Source: SKNW01 sp050485865 (GTDB lineage: Bacteria; Gemmatimonadota; Gemmatimonadetes; Longimicrobiales; Gaopeijiaceae). From it: 28,411 nucleotides of DNA. A program made the position numbers and the translations under genes. This document shows positions 8,728 through 18,145 of the stretch, one piece after another. A model generated the notes under the pieces. The model was not told the origin of the DNA. It did not search any database and worked only from the letters and a program-made list of their open reading frames with translations. The stretch spans positions 1 to 28,411 of the forward strand of contig JBJHCE010000017.1 of the NCBI GenBank assembly GCA_050485865.1, in the 5' to 3' direction. The number at the start of each line of letters is the position of its first letter. The first letter of the stretch is position 1.

Positions 8728-9372
8728 CTACCAGGCCACCGCGAGCCCGCGGAGTCGTTCCACCGTCGAGGGACCGACCCCGGAGACCCGCGTGAGCTCT
8801 TCAAGGGATGCAAACGGCCCATGGCTGAGCCGGTCCTCCAGGATCCGCCGGGCGAGTGCCGGCCCCACCCCGGGCAGCGTCTCGAGCTCCGCCGCGCTCG
8901 CCCGGTTCAGGTCCACCGGCTGGGGGCGGACGCCTCCGCCGGAGGTGCCGCCCACGGGGGGAGTCCACCCCGCCGGCGGCGGTCCGAAGGCGAGGTGGGG
9001 TCTCAGTCGGTCGAGGGTCGCACCCCCGATCCCCGGGACCTCGAGGAGCGCCTCGGCCGTGGGGATCCACCCACGGAGCTCGCGGTGCGCCACGATGCGC
9101 TCGGCGAGGGCGGGGCCCACCCCGGGAAGCCGGGCGAGCTCCACGGCGTCCACCCGGTTCGGGTCCAGGCGCTCGCCGGGAGCGAGCGGAACCCGCCTCC
9201 GGGCTTCGTCGGCCACCGCCGCATCCACTGCGGGAAGAAGGGTGGCGTAGGCCGAGGTGTCGGGGGGGAGGAGCGGGGGAACGGGGCGCGCCTCCCACCC
9301 CACGCGGATCAGCGAAGCCACGAGGAGGACGAGAGCCCCGACCCAGAGTGCACGGCGTTCGTCGTCGTTCAT
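8728..9372 (-). CDS. comEA: ComEA-like DNA-binding protein with two helix-hairpin-helix units
   Basis: The 214-residue product has one N-terminal membrane anchor (about 9-24) and two ComEA-type helix-hairpin-helix units. The first, near 68-128, contains ELARLPGVGPALAERI and VPGIGGATLDRL. The second, near 152-213, contains LNRASAAELETLPGVGP and VSGVGPSTVERL. A Gly/Pro-rich linker of about 20 residues separates them. ComEA binds double-stranded DNA on the outer face of the inner membrane during natural transformation and depends on pilus retraction, which fits the pilB/pilT/pilC genes downstream. Most ComEA proteins have a single unit, so the duplication is unusual. The start has a GAGG site about eight bases upstream. 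A general anchored DNA-binding role cannot be excluded. Confidence 0.82.
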   Translation of the reverse strand: MNDDERRALWVGALVLLVASLIRVGWEARPVPPLLPPDTSAYATLLPAVDAAVADEARRRVPLAPGERLDPNRVDAVELARLPGVGPALAERIVAHRELRGWIPTAEALLEVPGIGGATLDRLRPHLAFGPPPAGWTPPVGGTSGGGVRPQPVDLNRASAAELETLPGVGPALARRILEDRLSHGPFASLEELTRVSGVGPSTVERLRGLAVAW

Positions 9373-9444
9373 CCGGGAAGCCTCGCCGGGCGGCGTGGGC
9401 GCCGGAATGGGAGGAGGGGAACCGGGATCCGCCGGGGCGCGGGG

Positions 9445-12400
9445 CTACCTCCGGAAGGGATCAGGCGGGACCCGCCGGCGGTCGAGGCGTTCCACCGGCC
9501 CCGCGGCGAACTCCATGCGGCCCCAGACACCGACCTGGAACTGCCGGAACCCGGTCTCGAAGGCGCTGAAGGCCACCCGGTCGATCCAGGCGATCTGCCC
9601 CCCCACCTCGAACCCCTGGAGCACGGTGTCGAGGCCGAGGCTGGCGGAGCGGGTGGTTCGCTCGAGAAAGGGAACGCAGGCATCGGTTCCGGTGGGAACG
9701 CGGCACTCCTCCAAGTGGGCGACCTGGGCCAGGAGGGAGAGGCGGAAGGCTCCGCCGAGGGGGGTGTCGAGCCCCGCACGCGGAAGGAACCGGGTCTCGA
9801 GGGAGATCCCGTGGTCCGACTGCTCCCGGCCGGTGCGCCCGGTGGGATCGGTCCCGTCGCCGTCGGAGAGGGTGCCCCGGTAGCGGGCGGTGATCCCGCC
9901 GGCGAACTCGAGGGTGACCTCCACGGGCACGCGGAGCTCGGAGCGGGTGCGGGCCTGGAACTGCTCGCCGTAGCTCACCTCGTCGCGGACCCGGAGGATC
10001 CCCGAGGTCACCGCGACCCGGTCGACCCGCCCGGCCCACTCCTGGGGGAGGGGGAGGTTCGAGGCCCCGAACCGTACGTCGGGCCAACTCCGCGTCCACC
10101 CGTCGCGACCGGAGCGGCGGTCGAGGGAGGCAACCCGGGTGTCCTGGAGGTTCAGGTTCAGGAAGAGGGAGGCAGGAAGGCGCACCCCCGAACCCACCGT
10201 GAGGGTCCGGCGCTGGACCACCGAGGCGGCCCCGACATCGCCGAGGGCCCCGAGGCGGGAGGTGCCCCCGAGCCCCAGCTGGAAGCCGGCACCCGCCTCC
10301 ACGTCCTCGCGGAAGAAGGCGGAGACGATCCCGTCCTGGAGGACGATGCTGAGGGGGCTGATCCTCCGGGCCATCCGCTCGGCCCTGGACGGGGGCGGAA
10401 GGGGAAGCCCGAGCTCCACCGGGAGGGGATCGGGGCGGCCGAAGAGGACGACCCCCGGGTCCACCACGCCGCCCACGCGGAGTTCCCGGTCCACCCGCAC
10501 GTTCCGGAGGAGTTCGCCGGAGCCGGTGACCGGGAAGGGGTCCATGCGGACGAGGCCGGGGTTCCGGTCCATGCCGTAGCGGGACTGGCCGCTCACCTCG
10601 GTGCGTACGCCGCGGAAGGGTTCGGGGCGCATTCCGAACCGGACGAGGAGGTGGCGCCGGGTCTCCCACCCCAGGTCGACCCCCAGGAGGGCCCTCCGCT
10701 CCGCCTCGATGAGGCGCGCCACCCCGGGCCCCAGGAGGGTACCCGACGGGTCGAGGAGGTCGCGCTCGGACAGGAGGTCCACCGAAGCCGTGACCGTTCC
10801 ACCCGGCTGGAACCCGATGCGGAAGCGGGTGTCGAGCCACGCCTCGGGCGCGGTGGACAGGACGCCCGGGTCTCCCGGCACCCCGGTGATCGTGCCCCCG
10901 AAGCGGGTCACGCGGAGCTCCCGCCTTCGGACCCCGGTGCCGGCGCCGATTTCGCTCGGGGACCACCGGAACCGGGCCGCGTTCAGGCGCCGGGCCATGC
11001 GCGGGGGAAGGAGGATCCGGACCAGGGGCTCGAGCACCCCGGGGACGAGGTCGGTTTCCCGGGGGGCCGGGCGCAGCTGGAACCCGATCCCCGCCTCGAA
11101 CCCCGCGGCCTCGGACTCGGTGGTGACGGTGGCCACGCTCGAGCGGCTCACGGCGACCCGGGCGTCGAGGGCCGAGAGGACCCGGTCCACCGGCGCCACC
11201 CCGGTCTCGGCTTCGGTGCGGAGGGTGAGGGTGGCCCGGGTCTCGGAAACACCCCCGGCCCGGAGCCCCGGGATCGCCCGGGCCTCCAGGTCCGTCCCCG
11301 CCAGGTAGAGCGGATCCTGCCCGGTCCGGAAATGCGACACGGTGACCGGAAGGTCCACCGCCCACCGCGAGGGGAGGGCGCGCCCGAGCTGGAGGGATCC
11401 GGAGAGGTTCCACACCCCTTCGTCCTGGTAGGTGGGTCCCTCCTGGAGGGAACGGAAGCGGGGCGAGGTCCCCTGGTACCCGACCCGGAACTGGTACGCC
11501 GCGCCCCCGTCGAACTCGAGGGTCAGGTGCCGGGCCGTTCCGGCGGTTCGCACCCCCGCCCCCAGGCGGAGCTCGTTGAACCAGACTTCGCCGCTCCCGG
11601 GGAGCCCTCCCGGGTTCCACACCCCCAGGGAAAGCTCGCGCACCGCGGCGAGATTCGGGGCCCGGGCCCGGTCCGTGAGGACGACGGCCCGGGTGGAGTC
11701 GGCGCTCCAGACCACCACCGGCTCGTCGCGGGTGCCCCCGCCCCGGCGAAGGAGCTCCTCTTCCGCCTCGCGCCTGAGCTCGATCCAGGGTCCGAAGTCG
11801 AGCACCCGTTCGGGGAGCCAGTCGCCGGGGATGACCCCCTGCGGGTCGAGGGCCGGTTCGAGAGGAGAGGACCAGAGGTAGAAATTGTCCGGGTCCGTGC
11901 CCACCTTGACGAACACCCGGAGCGCGTCGGGCCCGTTTCCGAAGTCGCCCTCCCGCGCCAGGGCCCAGAGGCGAAGCTCGCCGTAGCCGAGGAAGTCCCG
12001 GGGACGCTGGAAGAAGCGGGAGTAGACCTCGGCGCGGTCTCCGGGGGCGAGTCCCTGGATGCGGAGCGCGAGGGACTTCTCCGAGATCTCGACCCCGCGC
12101 CCCCCCACCGCCGAGGCGGGGTCGTCGAGCTGCTCCAGGACCCCGGGGGGCGCCTGGTAGGCCGGGCCTTCGGTGAGGATGCTCACCGGGGTGACCTCGA
12201 AGCCCGGGGCCATGGACACGGTGTCGCCACCGATGCCCCGAAGCACCCCTTCTCCGCCCCGCTTCGTCCAGCGGGACCCCACGAAGCGCATCCGGGCCAC
12301 GGTGAGGCGGGAGGACCGCTCGCCCACCACGGTCATGCGGAGAAACTGGATCGCCCGCCAGTCGGCGGTGGTCAGGCTCCCTCCCGGGAAGACCGCGTCC

Positions 12401-15390
12401 GGTCCCCGGAGGGGCACCCGGTAGAGGCGGAAGCGGGTCCCCGTCTCCTGGCGGGAGCGCACCAGGTAGGGGGAGGTCCCGTCGAGGCGGATCACGTACC
12501 GGGCGGCCCGCTCCTCGGTGTCCAGGATCCCGTTCCCGTTCAGGTCCTCGGTATCCCGGCGCCCGTTTCCCCGGGTGCAGTTGGCGGCGGGGTCGCCCAC
12601 CGGGTATACGCGTCCGGGCTCGGCCAGGCAGGTCCCGGGCCAGACCCCCCGGGCGTCGGCGTCCCGGTCCCAGATCTCGCCCCGGAGGGGGTCCGCCTCC
12701 TGGTCCAGCACCCCGAGCCCCCAGGGGCGACCCGTGTCCTCCCGGAACCCCGAGGTGCGGCCGTTCTCGTCGATGAAGAATGCGTCCTCGCTCACGGCGC
12801 CCAGGTCCAGCACCAGGGTCAGGGCGTCGCCGTCGGCCACGTAGAAGTCCAGGAACTCGGCCTGGGAGAGGTCCACCCCGGTGGGTGAAAGGAGGGTCGT
12901 CACCGACCGCCACCGGGGATCGGGGTGGAGGGTCCCCGGGGTGCTCCCGAAGGAGAGAAGGAGCCCGGGCTCGCGGACCTCGGTACCCACGATGGAGATC
13001 TGCCGGTCGATGTCGGAACGGGGGAAGAACCCCTCGAAGACCCCGGTGGAGTCACCGGCGGGGCCGGGCTCCACCCAGGTGTGCTGCCAGACCAGGGGGA
13101 GGGATTGGGGCACCCCGAAGGCCGACGGAGCCCGCTCGCCGAGGCCGGCGGGGGAGGCGGGCGCGCTTCCCAGGTGCCAGTTCGATGCGAGGAGCGAGAC
13201 CGTGCGCTCGTCGCCGGCGTCGAAGTCGTCGAGGTAGGCGTCTCCGGAGACGTTCGGATTCGGAAGGGACACGGCGACCTCGGCCTCGACCCGGAACTCC
13301 CCGCCCGCGTCACCGAGCTCCCGTTCGGAGACGCCGAGAAGGGCCCGGGCCACCCGGTCGAGCCCCGGGGTCGCCCGGGTGAACTCGGTGCGGGCGCCAA
13401 CCATTCCCGCCGCCCCGGGCTCGGCCCCGAACCGCGGTCGGGTCAGCACCTGCTGCTCCGCCTGGTAGAGCCCGAGGAGGTTCACCGATCCCCCCTCTCC
13501 CAGCGCCATCTCGGCGCTCCCCCCGAGGAGGGTCGTGGGCCGCGGCCGGAAGAGGGAAGCCTGCTCCCAGGTGATCCGGAGCCGATCGGAGGAACTCCGC
13601 GCGAGGAGGAACTCGGGCTGGAGGAGGGTCACCATTCCCACCTCCGGGTCGAGGAGGTAGTCGATTCCCGGTCGGAGGAGTCGGTCTCCCAGGTGGATCC
13701 GTTCGCTCCCCTCGAGCACCCCGAAGGCCCCGATGGGGAAGCTCGTGGCCACCCCCGTGCTCCGGGTGCGAAGGGTCAGGTTCAGGCGGTAGAGCCCGCC
13801 CCCGTCCCGTTCGAGGGGGTCCTCGGCCTCGTAGATGCGGCGGTTCGCGTTCGTTCCCAGGAGGGCCCGGACGCCGTCGGCGGTGAGCCCCTCGGAGGGG
13901 AGGGCCCCGGGGTCCAGGAAGGGCTGGAGCGACGGGAGCACCAGGTAGCTCCCCACGATCCCCGCCTCCAGGGGATCGTCCCCCCCGGGCTGGAAGAGGG
14001 CACGGCGGTCCACCCGCTCGAAGGGGGGGTCGCGGTCGAGACCGAAGACCCTGAGGTAGGGGATCCGGCGGCCGGCCGGGGTGTCCACGAAGGTCCGTCC
14101 CCCGGAGTCCTCTCCGAGGGAGATCCGGAGCTCCAGGGCGTCGAGCTCCACCGCCTCCGAGGCCGAAAGGCGGTAGACCTGCCGGAGTTCCCGCTCCCAG
14201 GTGGGGCGACCGGGCTGGTGGCGGGGCGCCGTCGCGCGCACGAGGCTGAGCGCCGGCACCCCCCCCTCGTTCAGGATCCGTTCCGGGTTGTAGTCGCCGA
14301 TCGTGTCGCCGAGGACATTGATGTAGGAGACCGCCAGCGCTTCGTCGGGGCGAAGGGGGACGCGGAGCGCCACCCAGAGCCCCGACGGGTGCAGGTAGTA
14401 ATCGACGCCGGGGCGCAGGTACCGGAACCACCCGGACTCGCGGACCGTCTCCCCTCCGGCGCCGCTCCCCCCGGCGAGGGACGCGTCGGCGCGGACGTAC
14501 CCCTCCACGGGCTGGCGAAGCGCCGGGTCGCGCTCCATTCGCCAGAGCTGGATCGGCTCGACCCCCGGGGCCTCCTCCGGTCGGGCGTCACCGGGCCGGA
14601 GGTTCAGCACGTCGACGTGGGGAGCTCCGGCGAGGAGCGTCGGATCCACGAGGAAGAAGAACTGCCCCTGCACGTACTGGGCATCCTCGATGACCAGGGT
14701 GTCCTCGCGAACGAGCCCTCCCTCTCCGCCGCGGAGCCGGAACTCCCGGGTCTGCCGGGATCCCTGCTGCTGGGCCACCACCCCCTGGACCCGCACCGGG
14801 CCGGTGCCGGCCCGGGCCAGGAGCCCGAAGTTTCCGGCAGGGATCCCCCGTGTGAGGAACCGGGAATCGGGAAGGGCGAAGGTGACGTCGCCGAGCTCCA
14901 CCCGCTCGAGGGTCTCGCCGGGGCGCCCCTGCAGGTAGACCTGGAAGCGGTTCGCCCCCCCGAATTCACGGGTCTGGTCGTAGTCCACGTCGATGAAGAG
15001 GCGCCCGCCCACCGAACCCGCTGCCTCGAGACTGACCTGGACGTCGGGCTGGAGCCTCGGAATGAGCCCGGGGGAGCAGGTCCCCTGGACCCCGGCATCG
15101 CACGGCCGGAAGCGGGCCCAGTCTCCGCCGAACTCCCCCCGGGCCCGGAACCGCACCGCGAGGTCTCCCAGGGGGGAATCCGGCCCCCCGAAGAGGCGAA
15201 GCGCCGCCGGCGCGCGGACGGTGTCGCCCGCCACGACGGGGGTGTCCGCCTGGAGGGTGGCCCGAGCCTCCACGGCGGCGCCCGGAGCCCGCACCGCGGG
15301 ACCCGCCCGGGTGGTTGCATCCCCCTCCCCTCCCCCGCTTGCGCCCGAAAGGGCGGCAGCCAGGAGGGTAAGGACGAAGCGGTGGATCAT
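9445..15390 (-). CDS. sprA: SprA/Sov-family outer-membrane translocon of type 9 secretion
   Basis: The 1981-residue secreted protein is recognised by motifs spread along the SprA family. A short signal peptide (about 1-20) is followed at 131-222 by LFIDVDYDQTREFGG, then VELGDVTFALPDSRFLTRG and VVAQQQGSRQ; these parallel the family segment on GNVS-type strands and SQQKG. Later come SGWFRYLRPGVDYYL, a LLGGSAEM...RPRFGAEPG region, AYLDDFDAGDERTVSLL (near 715-735), EDLNGNGILDTEE (near 945) and GEVWFNELRLG (near 1280), with beta-rich barrel sequence after that. SprA forms the very large barrel through which type 9 cargo crosses the outer membrane. Bacteroidota copies are usually longer, roughly 2300-2500 residues. 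The gene heads the minus-strand block containing comEA and pilBTC, 72 bases upstream of comEA. Family assignment is confident; secretion activity is inferred. Confidence 0.87.
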   Translation of the reverse strand: MIHRFVLTLLAAALSGASGGGEGDATTRAGPAVRAPGAAVEARATLQADTPVVAGDTVRAPAALRLFGGPDSPLGDLAVRFRARGEFGGDWARFRPCDAGVQGTCSPGLIPRLQPDVQVSLEAAGSVGGRLFIDVDYDQTREFGGANRFQVYLQGRPGETLERVELGDVTFALPDSRFLTRGIPAGNFGLLARAGTGPVRVQGVVAQQQGSRQTREFRLRGGEGGLVREDTLVIEDAQYVQGQFFFLVDPTLLAGAPHVDVLNLRPGDARPEEAPGVEPIQLWRMERDPALRQPVEGYVRADASLAGGSGAGGETVRESGWFRYLRPGVDYYLHPSGLWVALRVPLRPDEALAVSYINVLGDTIGDYNPERILNEGGVPALSLVRATAPRHQPGRPTWERELRQVYRLSASEAVELDALELRISLGEDSGGRTFVDTPAGRRIPYLRVFGLDRDPPFERVDRRALFQPGGDDPLEAGIVGSYLVLPSLQPFLDPGALPSEGLTADGVRALLGTNANRRIYEAEDPLERDGGGLYRLNLTLRTRSTGVATSFPIGAFGVLEGSERIHLGDRLLRPGIDYLLDPEVGMVTLLQPEFLLARSSSDRLRITWEQASLFRPRPTTLLGGSAEMALGEGGSVNLLGLYQAEQQVLTRPRFGAEPGAAGMVGARTEFTRATPGLDRVARALLGVSERELGDAGGEFRVEAEVAVSLPNPNVSGDAYLDDFDAGDERTVSLLASNWHLGSAPASPAGLGERAPSAFGVPQSLPLVWQHTWVEPGPAGDSTGVFEGFFPRSDIDRQISIVGTEVREPGLLLSFGSTPGTLHPDPRWRSVTTLLSPTGVDLSQAEFLDFYVADGDALTLVLDLGAVSEDAFFIDENGRTSGFREDTGRPWGLGVLDQEADPLRGEIWDRDADARGVWPGTCLAEPGRVYPVGDPAANCTRGNGRRDTEDLNGNGILDTEERAARYVIRLDGTSPYLVRSRQETGTRFRLYRVPLRGPDAVFPGGSLTTADWRAIQFLRMTVVGERSSRLTVARMRFVGSRWTKRGGEGVLRGIGGDTVSMAPGFEVTPVSILTEGPAYQAPPGVLEQLDDPASAVGGRGVEISEKSLALRIQGLAPGDRAEVYSRFFQRPRDFLGYGELRLWALAREGDFGNGPDALRVFVKVGTDPDNFYLWSSPLEPALDPQGVIPGDWLPERVLDFGPWIELRREAEEELLRRGGGTRDEPVVVWSADSTRAVVLTDRARAPNLAAVRELSLGVWNPGGLPGSGEVWFNELRLGAGVRTAGTARHLTLEFDGGAAYQFRVGYQGTSPRFRSLQEGPTYQDEGVWNLSGSLQLGRALPSRWAVDLPVTVSHFRTGQDPLYLAGTDLEARAIPGLRAGGVSETRATLTLRTEAETGVAPVDRVLSALDARVAVSRSSVATVTTESEAAGFEAGIGFQLRPAPRETDLVPGVLEPLVRILLPPRMARRLNAARFRWSPSEIGAGTGVRRRELRVTRFGGTITGVPGDPGVLSTAPEAWLDTRFRIGFQPGGTVTASVDLLSERDLLDPSGTLLGPGVARLIEAERRALLGVDLGWETRRHLLVRFGMRPEPFRGVRTEVSGQSRYGMDRNPGLVRMDPFPVTGSGELLRNVRVDRELRVGGVVDPGVVLFGRPDPLPVELGLPLPPPSRAERMARRISPLSIVLQDGIVSAFFREDVEAGAGFQLGLGGTSRLGALGDVGAASVVQRRTLTVGSGVRLPASLFLNLNLQDTRVASLDRRSGRDGWTRSWPDVRFGASNLPLPQEWAGRVDRVAVTSGILRVRDEVSYGEQFQARTRSELRVPVEVTLEFAGGITARYRGTLSDGDGTDPTGRTGREQSDHGISLETRFLPRAGLDTPLGGAFRLSLLAQVAHLEECRVPTGTDACVPFLERTTRSASLGLDTVLQGFEVGGQIAWIDRVAFSAFETGFRQFQVGVWGRMEFAAGPVERLDRRRVPPDPFRR

Positions 15391-15545
15391 CGCCGTGGCC
15401 GTTGGAGGTTCGCGGAGCGCGGTCGGGGTTCAGGGTACGGAACCCCGGGCCCCGGAGCCTGTGCCGGGCGCTCGAGGGGACCGGAGGCGGGGCCTTCGGG
15501 TACGATTCCCGCCGGAGCCGGAGGGTGTCCCCGGGTGGATACCCC

Positions 15546-15575
15546 TTGGACGCCCCCCCGCTCACCGTGTAGACT
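15546..15575 (+). promoter_or_regulatory. Possible promoter for lptF/lptG
   Basis: TTGGAC (15546-15551) and TAGACT (15570-15575) are separated by 18 bases in the 279-base divergent spacer between sprA and lptF. The match to the housekeeping consensus is modest, and the spacer is otherwise GC-rich with nothing clearer on either strand. Confidence 0.25.
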
Positions 15576-15669
15576 CCACCTTCCCGACGCTCCGCGCAAC
15601 GCAGGGCGACCCCCACCATCGATTCCCCCACGCCCCTCACGGGATGACCGAGCGCGTACCTTTCGCGGC

Positions 15670-17055
15670 ATGAAGATCCTCACCCGCTACGTGATCCGGG
15701 CCCACGTCGGCCCGTTCCTCTTCGCCTTCTCGGCGGTCACCGGACTCCTCTTCCTGAACGCCATCGCCCAGCGGATGGAGACGCTGGCAGGGCGGGGGCT
15801 GGGGGCCGACATCATCGGGGAGTTCATGCTGTACTCCTTCCCCCACGTGGTGGCGCTGACCTTTCCGATGGCGGTACTCGTGGCGGTGCTCTACACCTTC
15901 TCGGAGCTCACCGGGCAGAACGAGATCACGGCGATCGCCGGGGGCGGAATCCGCCCGAGCCGGCTCCTGGCGCCCCTCCTCGCGGTGGGTGTGGGCCTCA
16001 CGGCGTTCATGTTCTGGTTCAACGCCTTCGTGCTGCCGGAATCGAACCACAAGCTGAGCACGCTTCTCGGCGACATCGGGAGCTCGAACCCGACGCTGGA
16101 GCTCCGCGAAGGGGTCGTGAACGAGGTTTCCACCGGCGACGGCCAGCGCTTCTTCCTCCAGGCGCGGCGCATCGACGACCAGACGAGCACCCTCACCGAC
16201 GTGGTGATCACCGACCTCTCACGCCTCGGCGAGAACCGGACCATCGTGGCGGAGCGCGGGGAGATCGCGTTCACCCCCGACCGGATGGACATGTTCCTGA
16301 CCCTCTCGGAAGGGAGCGCCTTCGAGGTGTCCGACGACCGGCCGGGGCAGTTCCAGCGCATGGACTTCGGGACCCAGGTGCTCCCGATGCGGGGGGTGGG
16401 GACCGAGATCGAGCGGCGGGTCGGGGGGAGCGGGACCCGGGGCAACCGGGAACTCACGATCCCGATGCTGTACGCGGCTGTGGAGACCCAGCTCGACGCC
16501 CTCCACGCGCTGGCGGAGGGGAGCGTCCGTGCGTCGCTCGACGTGGTGGAGGCGGCGCTGGGAACGGGCCGGGAGGGGCTCGCCTCCCCCCTTCGCCTCG
16601 ATGACGGGTCGGGGATGGACGACGGCAGGCTCGAAGAGGCGCTTTCGACCGCCCGGATCAACCAGGCCCGCTGGGAGGTGCACCGGACCTCGATCTACTC
16701 GTACCGGGTGGAGATCCACAAGAAGATGGCCATCGCGATCGCGTGCCTGATCTTCATCCTGCTCGGAGCGCCCTTCGCGATGCGCTTTCCGCAAGGGGGC
16801 GTGGGGATGGTGATCGCCACCTCGGTGGGGATCTTCTTCCTCTACTGGATGGGGCTCATCGGGGGAGAACGGCTGGCCGAGCGGGGGATGCTCGAGCCCT
16901 GGGTGGCCATGTGGCTCCCGAACATGATCATGGCGGTGCCGGCCCTCCTCCTGGCGGTGCGGATGGGGGACAAGCTCTCGACGAACCGCGGCGGGGGATG
17001 GGATGCGCTCCGTGCGCGGATCTCCGGGGCATTCGCGCGCGGGGAGGGGGCCTGA
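15670..17055 (+). CDS. lptF: LptF/LptG-family permease (lipopolysaccharide export), first copy
   Basis: One of the two inner-membrane subunits of the LptB2FG exporter, which extracts LPS or a related glycolipid and passes it to the periplasmic bridge. The product has 461 residues with the family layout. Three N-terminal membrane helices (about 13-33, 50-78, 98-118) are followed by a periplasmic beta-jellyroll domain (about 120-245) and three C-terminal helices (about 343-362, 368-390, 403-427). Opening residues KILTRYVIRAHVGPFLFAF and the HKKMAIAIACLIFILLGAPF segment are typical. Family members usually have about 360 residues. The extra length is mostly a linker near 255-335 containing an acidic, glycine-rich stretch. 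The next permease overlaps its stop. Whether it is LptF or LptG cannot be settled from sequence alone. Confidence 0.88.
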   Translation: MKILTRYVIRAHVGPFLFAFSAVTGLLFLNAIAQRMETLAGRGLGADIIGEFMLYSFPHVVALTFPMAVLVAVLYTFSELTGQNEITAIAGGGIRPSRLLAPLLAVGVGLTAFMFWFNAFVLPESNHKLSTLLGDIGSSNPTLELREGVVNEVSTGDGQRFFLQARRIDDQTSTLTDVVITDLSRLGENRTIVAERGEIAFTPDRMDMFLTLSEGSAFEVSDDRPGQFQRMDFGTQVLPMRGVGTEIERRVGGSGTRGNRELTIPMLYAAVETQLDALHALAEGSVRASLDVVEAALGTGREGLASPLRLDDGSGMDDGRLEEALSTARINQARWEVHRTSIYSYRVEIHKKMAIAIACLIFILLGAPFAMRFPQGGVGMVIATSVGIFFLYWMGLIGGERLAERGMLEPWVAMWLPNMIMAVPALLLAVRMGDKLSTNRGGGWDALRARISGAFARGEGA

Positions 17056-18128
17056 TGGTCCGGATTCTCGACCGGCTCGTGGCGCGAACCTTCCTGCGCC
17101 TCTTCCTGATCTTCGTGCTCGGGGCCCCGCTCCTCTTCATCCTGGGAGATGCCACCGAGCAGTTCGATCGCTTCCTGGACCGGGGGATCCCCTTCGAACA
17201 GGTGGTCCTGTCGTACGCGTACCAGTTCCCCCAGTTCGTCTTCTGGTCGTTTCCGATCGCGGCGCTCCTCGCGGCGGTCTTCACGATCCAGCCGATGACG
17301 GTGCACCGGGAGGTCCTCGCGGCCAAGGCGGGCGGGGTGTCGTTCCACCGGCTCGTGGCGCCGGTCTTCGTGCTGGGGTTCCTCCTCACCGGCGCCGGCC
17401 TCGCGATCTCGGAGATCGTGCCGCACGCGAACGCCCGCTCCGCCGAGCTCCGGGGCGACCGCGAACGCCGGCAGGGGTGGCAGTCCAACGCGGTCTACAT
17501 CACCGACGCCGGGGAATCCCTCTCCTTCCGGCGCCTCACCGCCCTCGACGGGCGGATGGTGGGGATCGTCCTCTTCTCCGAGGGGGACCGCAGCGGCGGA
17601 CCCATGGTGCACGTCACCGCCGACGAGGCCCGCTGGACCGAGGAAGAGGGGTGGAAATTCTACAACGGGTTCGTCCGGGAACTGGAGCCCACGGGGGAGG
17701 AACGCTTCGAACGCTTCCAGGAGAAGCAGTACGAGCGCCTGGTCGAGCGCCCGGAGGACCTGGTGGAGACGATCCGCGACGAAGACGAGATGACCCGGGC
17801 GCAGCTCGCCACGCTGGCGGCGCGGGTCACCCGCTCCGGCGGTGACCCCGGGCGCCTCGAGGTGAAGCGGGAACAGCGACTCGCGATTCCGGTGGCCACC
17901 CTCGTGATCATCCTTTTCGGGGCGCCCCTGGCCACCTCGTCAAAGCGGGGGGGCGCGGCGTTCGGAATCGGCATTTCCCTGGCCACGACGATCCTCTACC
18001 TGGTCATGTTCCGGGTCTCGGGGGCCTTCGGGTACGCGGGTTACCTGGACCCGATGCTCGCGGCGTGGCTCCCGAACGCCCTCTTCTTCGTGGCCGGGGC
18101 CATTCTCCTGGCGCGGACCCGAACCTGA
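17055..18128 (+). CDS. lptG: LptF/LptG-family permease (lipopolysaccharide export), second copy
   Basis: Partner permease of the LptB2FG exporter, with 357 residues, the usual length. Helices lie near 10-32, 45-73 and 93-115. A soluble periplasmic domain follows to about 265, and three more helices run to the C-terminus, beginning with RLAIPVATLVIILFGAPLA. The start ATG overlaps the previous stop by one base (TGATG) and has GGGGAGGGGG four bases upstream, so the two genes should be translated together. No LptA, LptC or LptB gene is visible nearby. Presence of the pair supports an LPS-bearing outer membrane. The F and G labels are assigned by gene order only. Confidence 0.88.
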   Translation: MVRILDRLVARTFLRLFLIFVLGAPLLFILGDATEQFDRFLDRGIPFEQVVLSYAYQFPQFVFWSFPIAALLAAVFTIQPMTVHREVLAAKAGGVSFHRLVAPVFVLGFLLTGAGLAISEIVPHANARSAELRGDRERRQGWQSNAVYITDAGESLSFRRLTALDGRMVGIVLFSEGDRSGGPMVHVTADEARWTEEEGWKFYNGFVRELEPTGEERFERFQEKQYERLVERPEDLVETIRDEDEMTRAQLATLAARVTRSGGDPGRLEVKREQRLAIPVATLVIILFGAPLATSSKRGGAAFGIGISLATTILYLVMFRVSGAFGYAGYLDPMLAAWLPNALFFVAGAILLARTRT

Positions 18129-18145
18129 CCCCGGCGTTACCGGGG
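18129..18145. terminator. Short GC hairpin between convergent lptG and dapF
   Basis: CCCCGG (18129-18134) pairs with CCGGGG (18140-18145) around the loop cgtta, which contains the dapF stop codon. The genes converge with only eight bases between them, so a bidirectional terminator is plausible, but the stem is short and has no T-run. Confidence 0.35.

Noticed and set aside
8668..12888. 1406-residue plus-strand open frame opposite comEA and sprA
   Set aside because: Low-complexity Gly/Pro/Arg/Glu-rich translation with no domain; it is a GC-driven shadow of well-recognised minus-strand genes.
12925..15669. Upstream in-frame extension of the first Lpt permease
   Set aside because: The open frame runs back antisense to sprA; the membrane protein itself clearly begins at ATG 15670.
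15644..15673. Mini-ORF encoding MTERVPFAA that overlaps the lptF start as ATGA
   Set aside because: It could be a coupled leader peptide, but it has no ribosome site and such a short frame is expected by chance.
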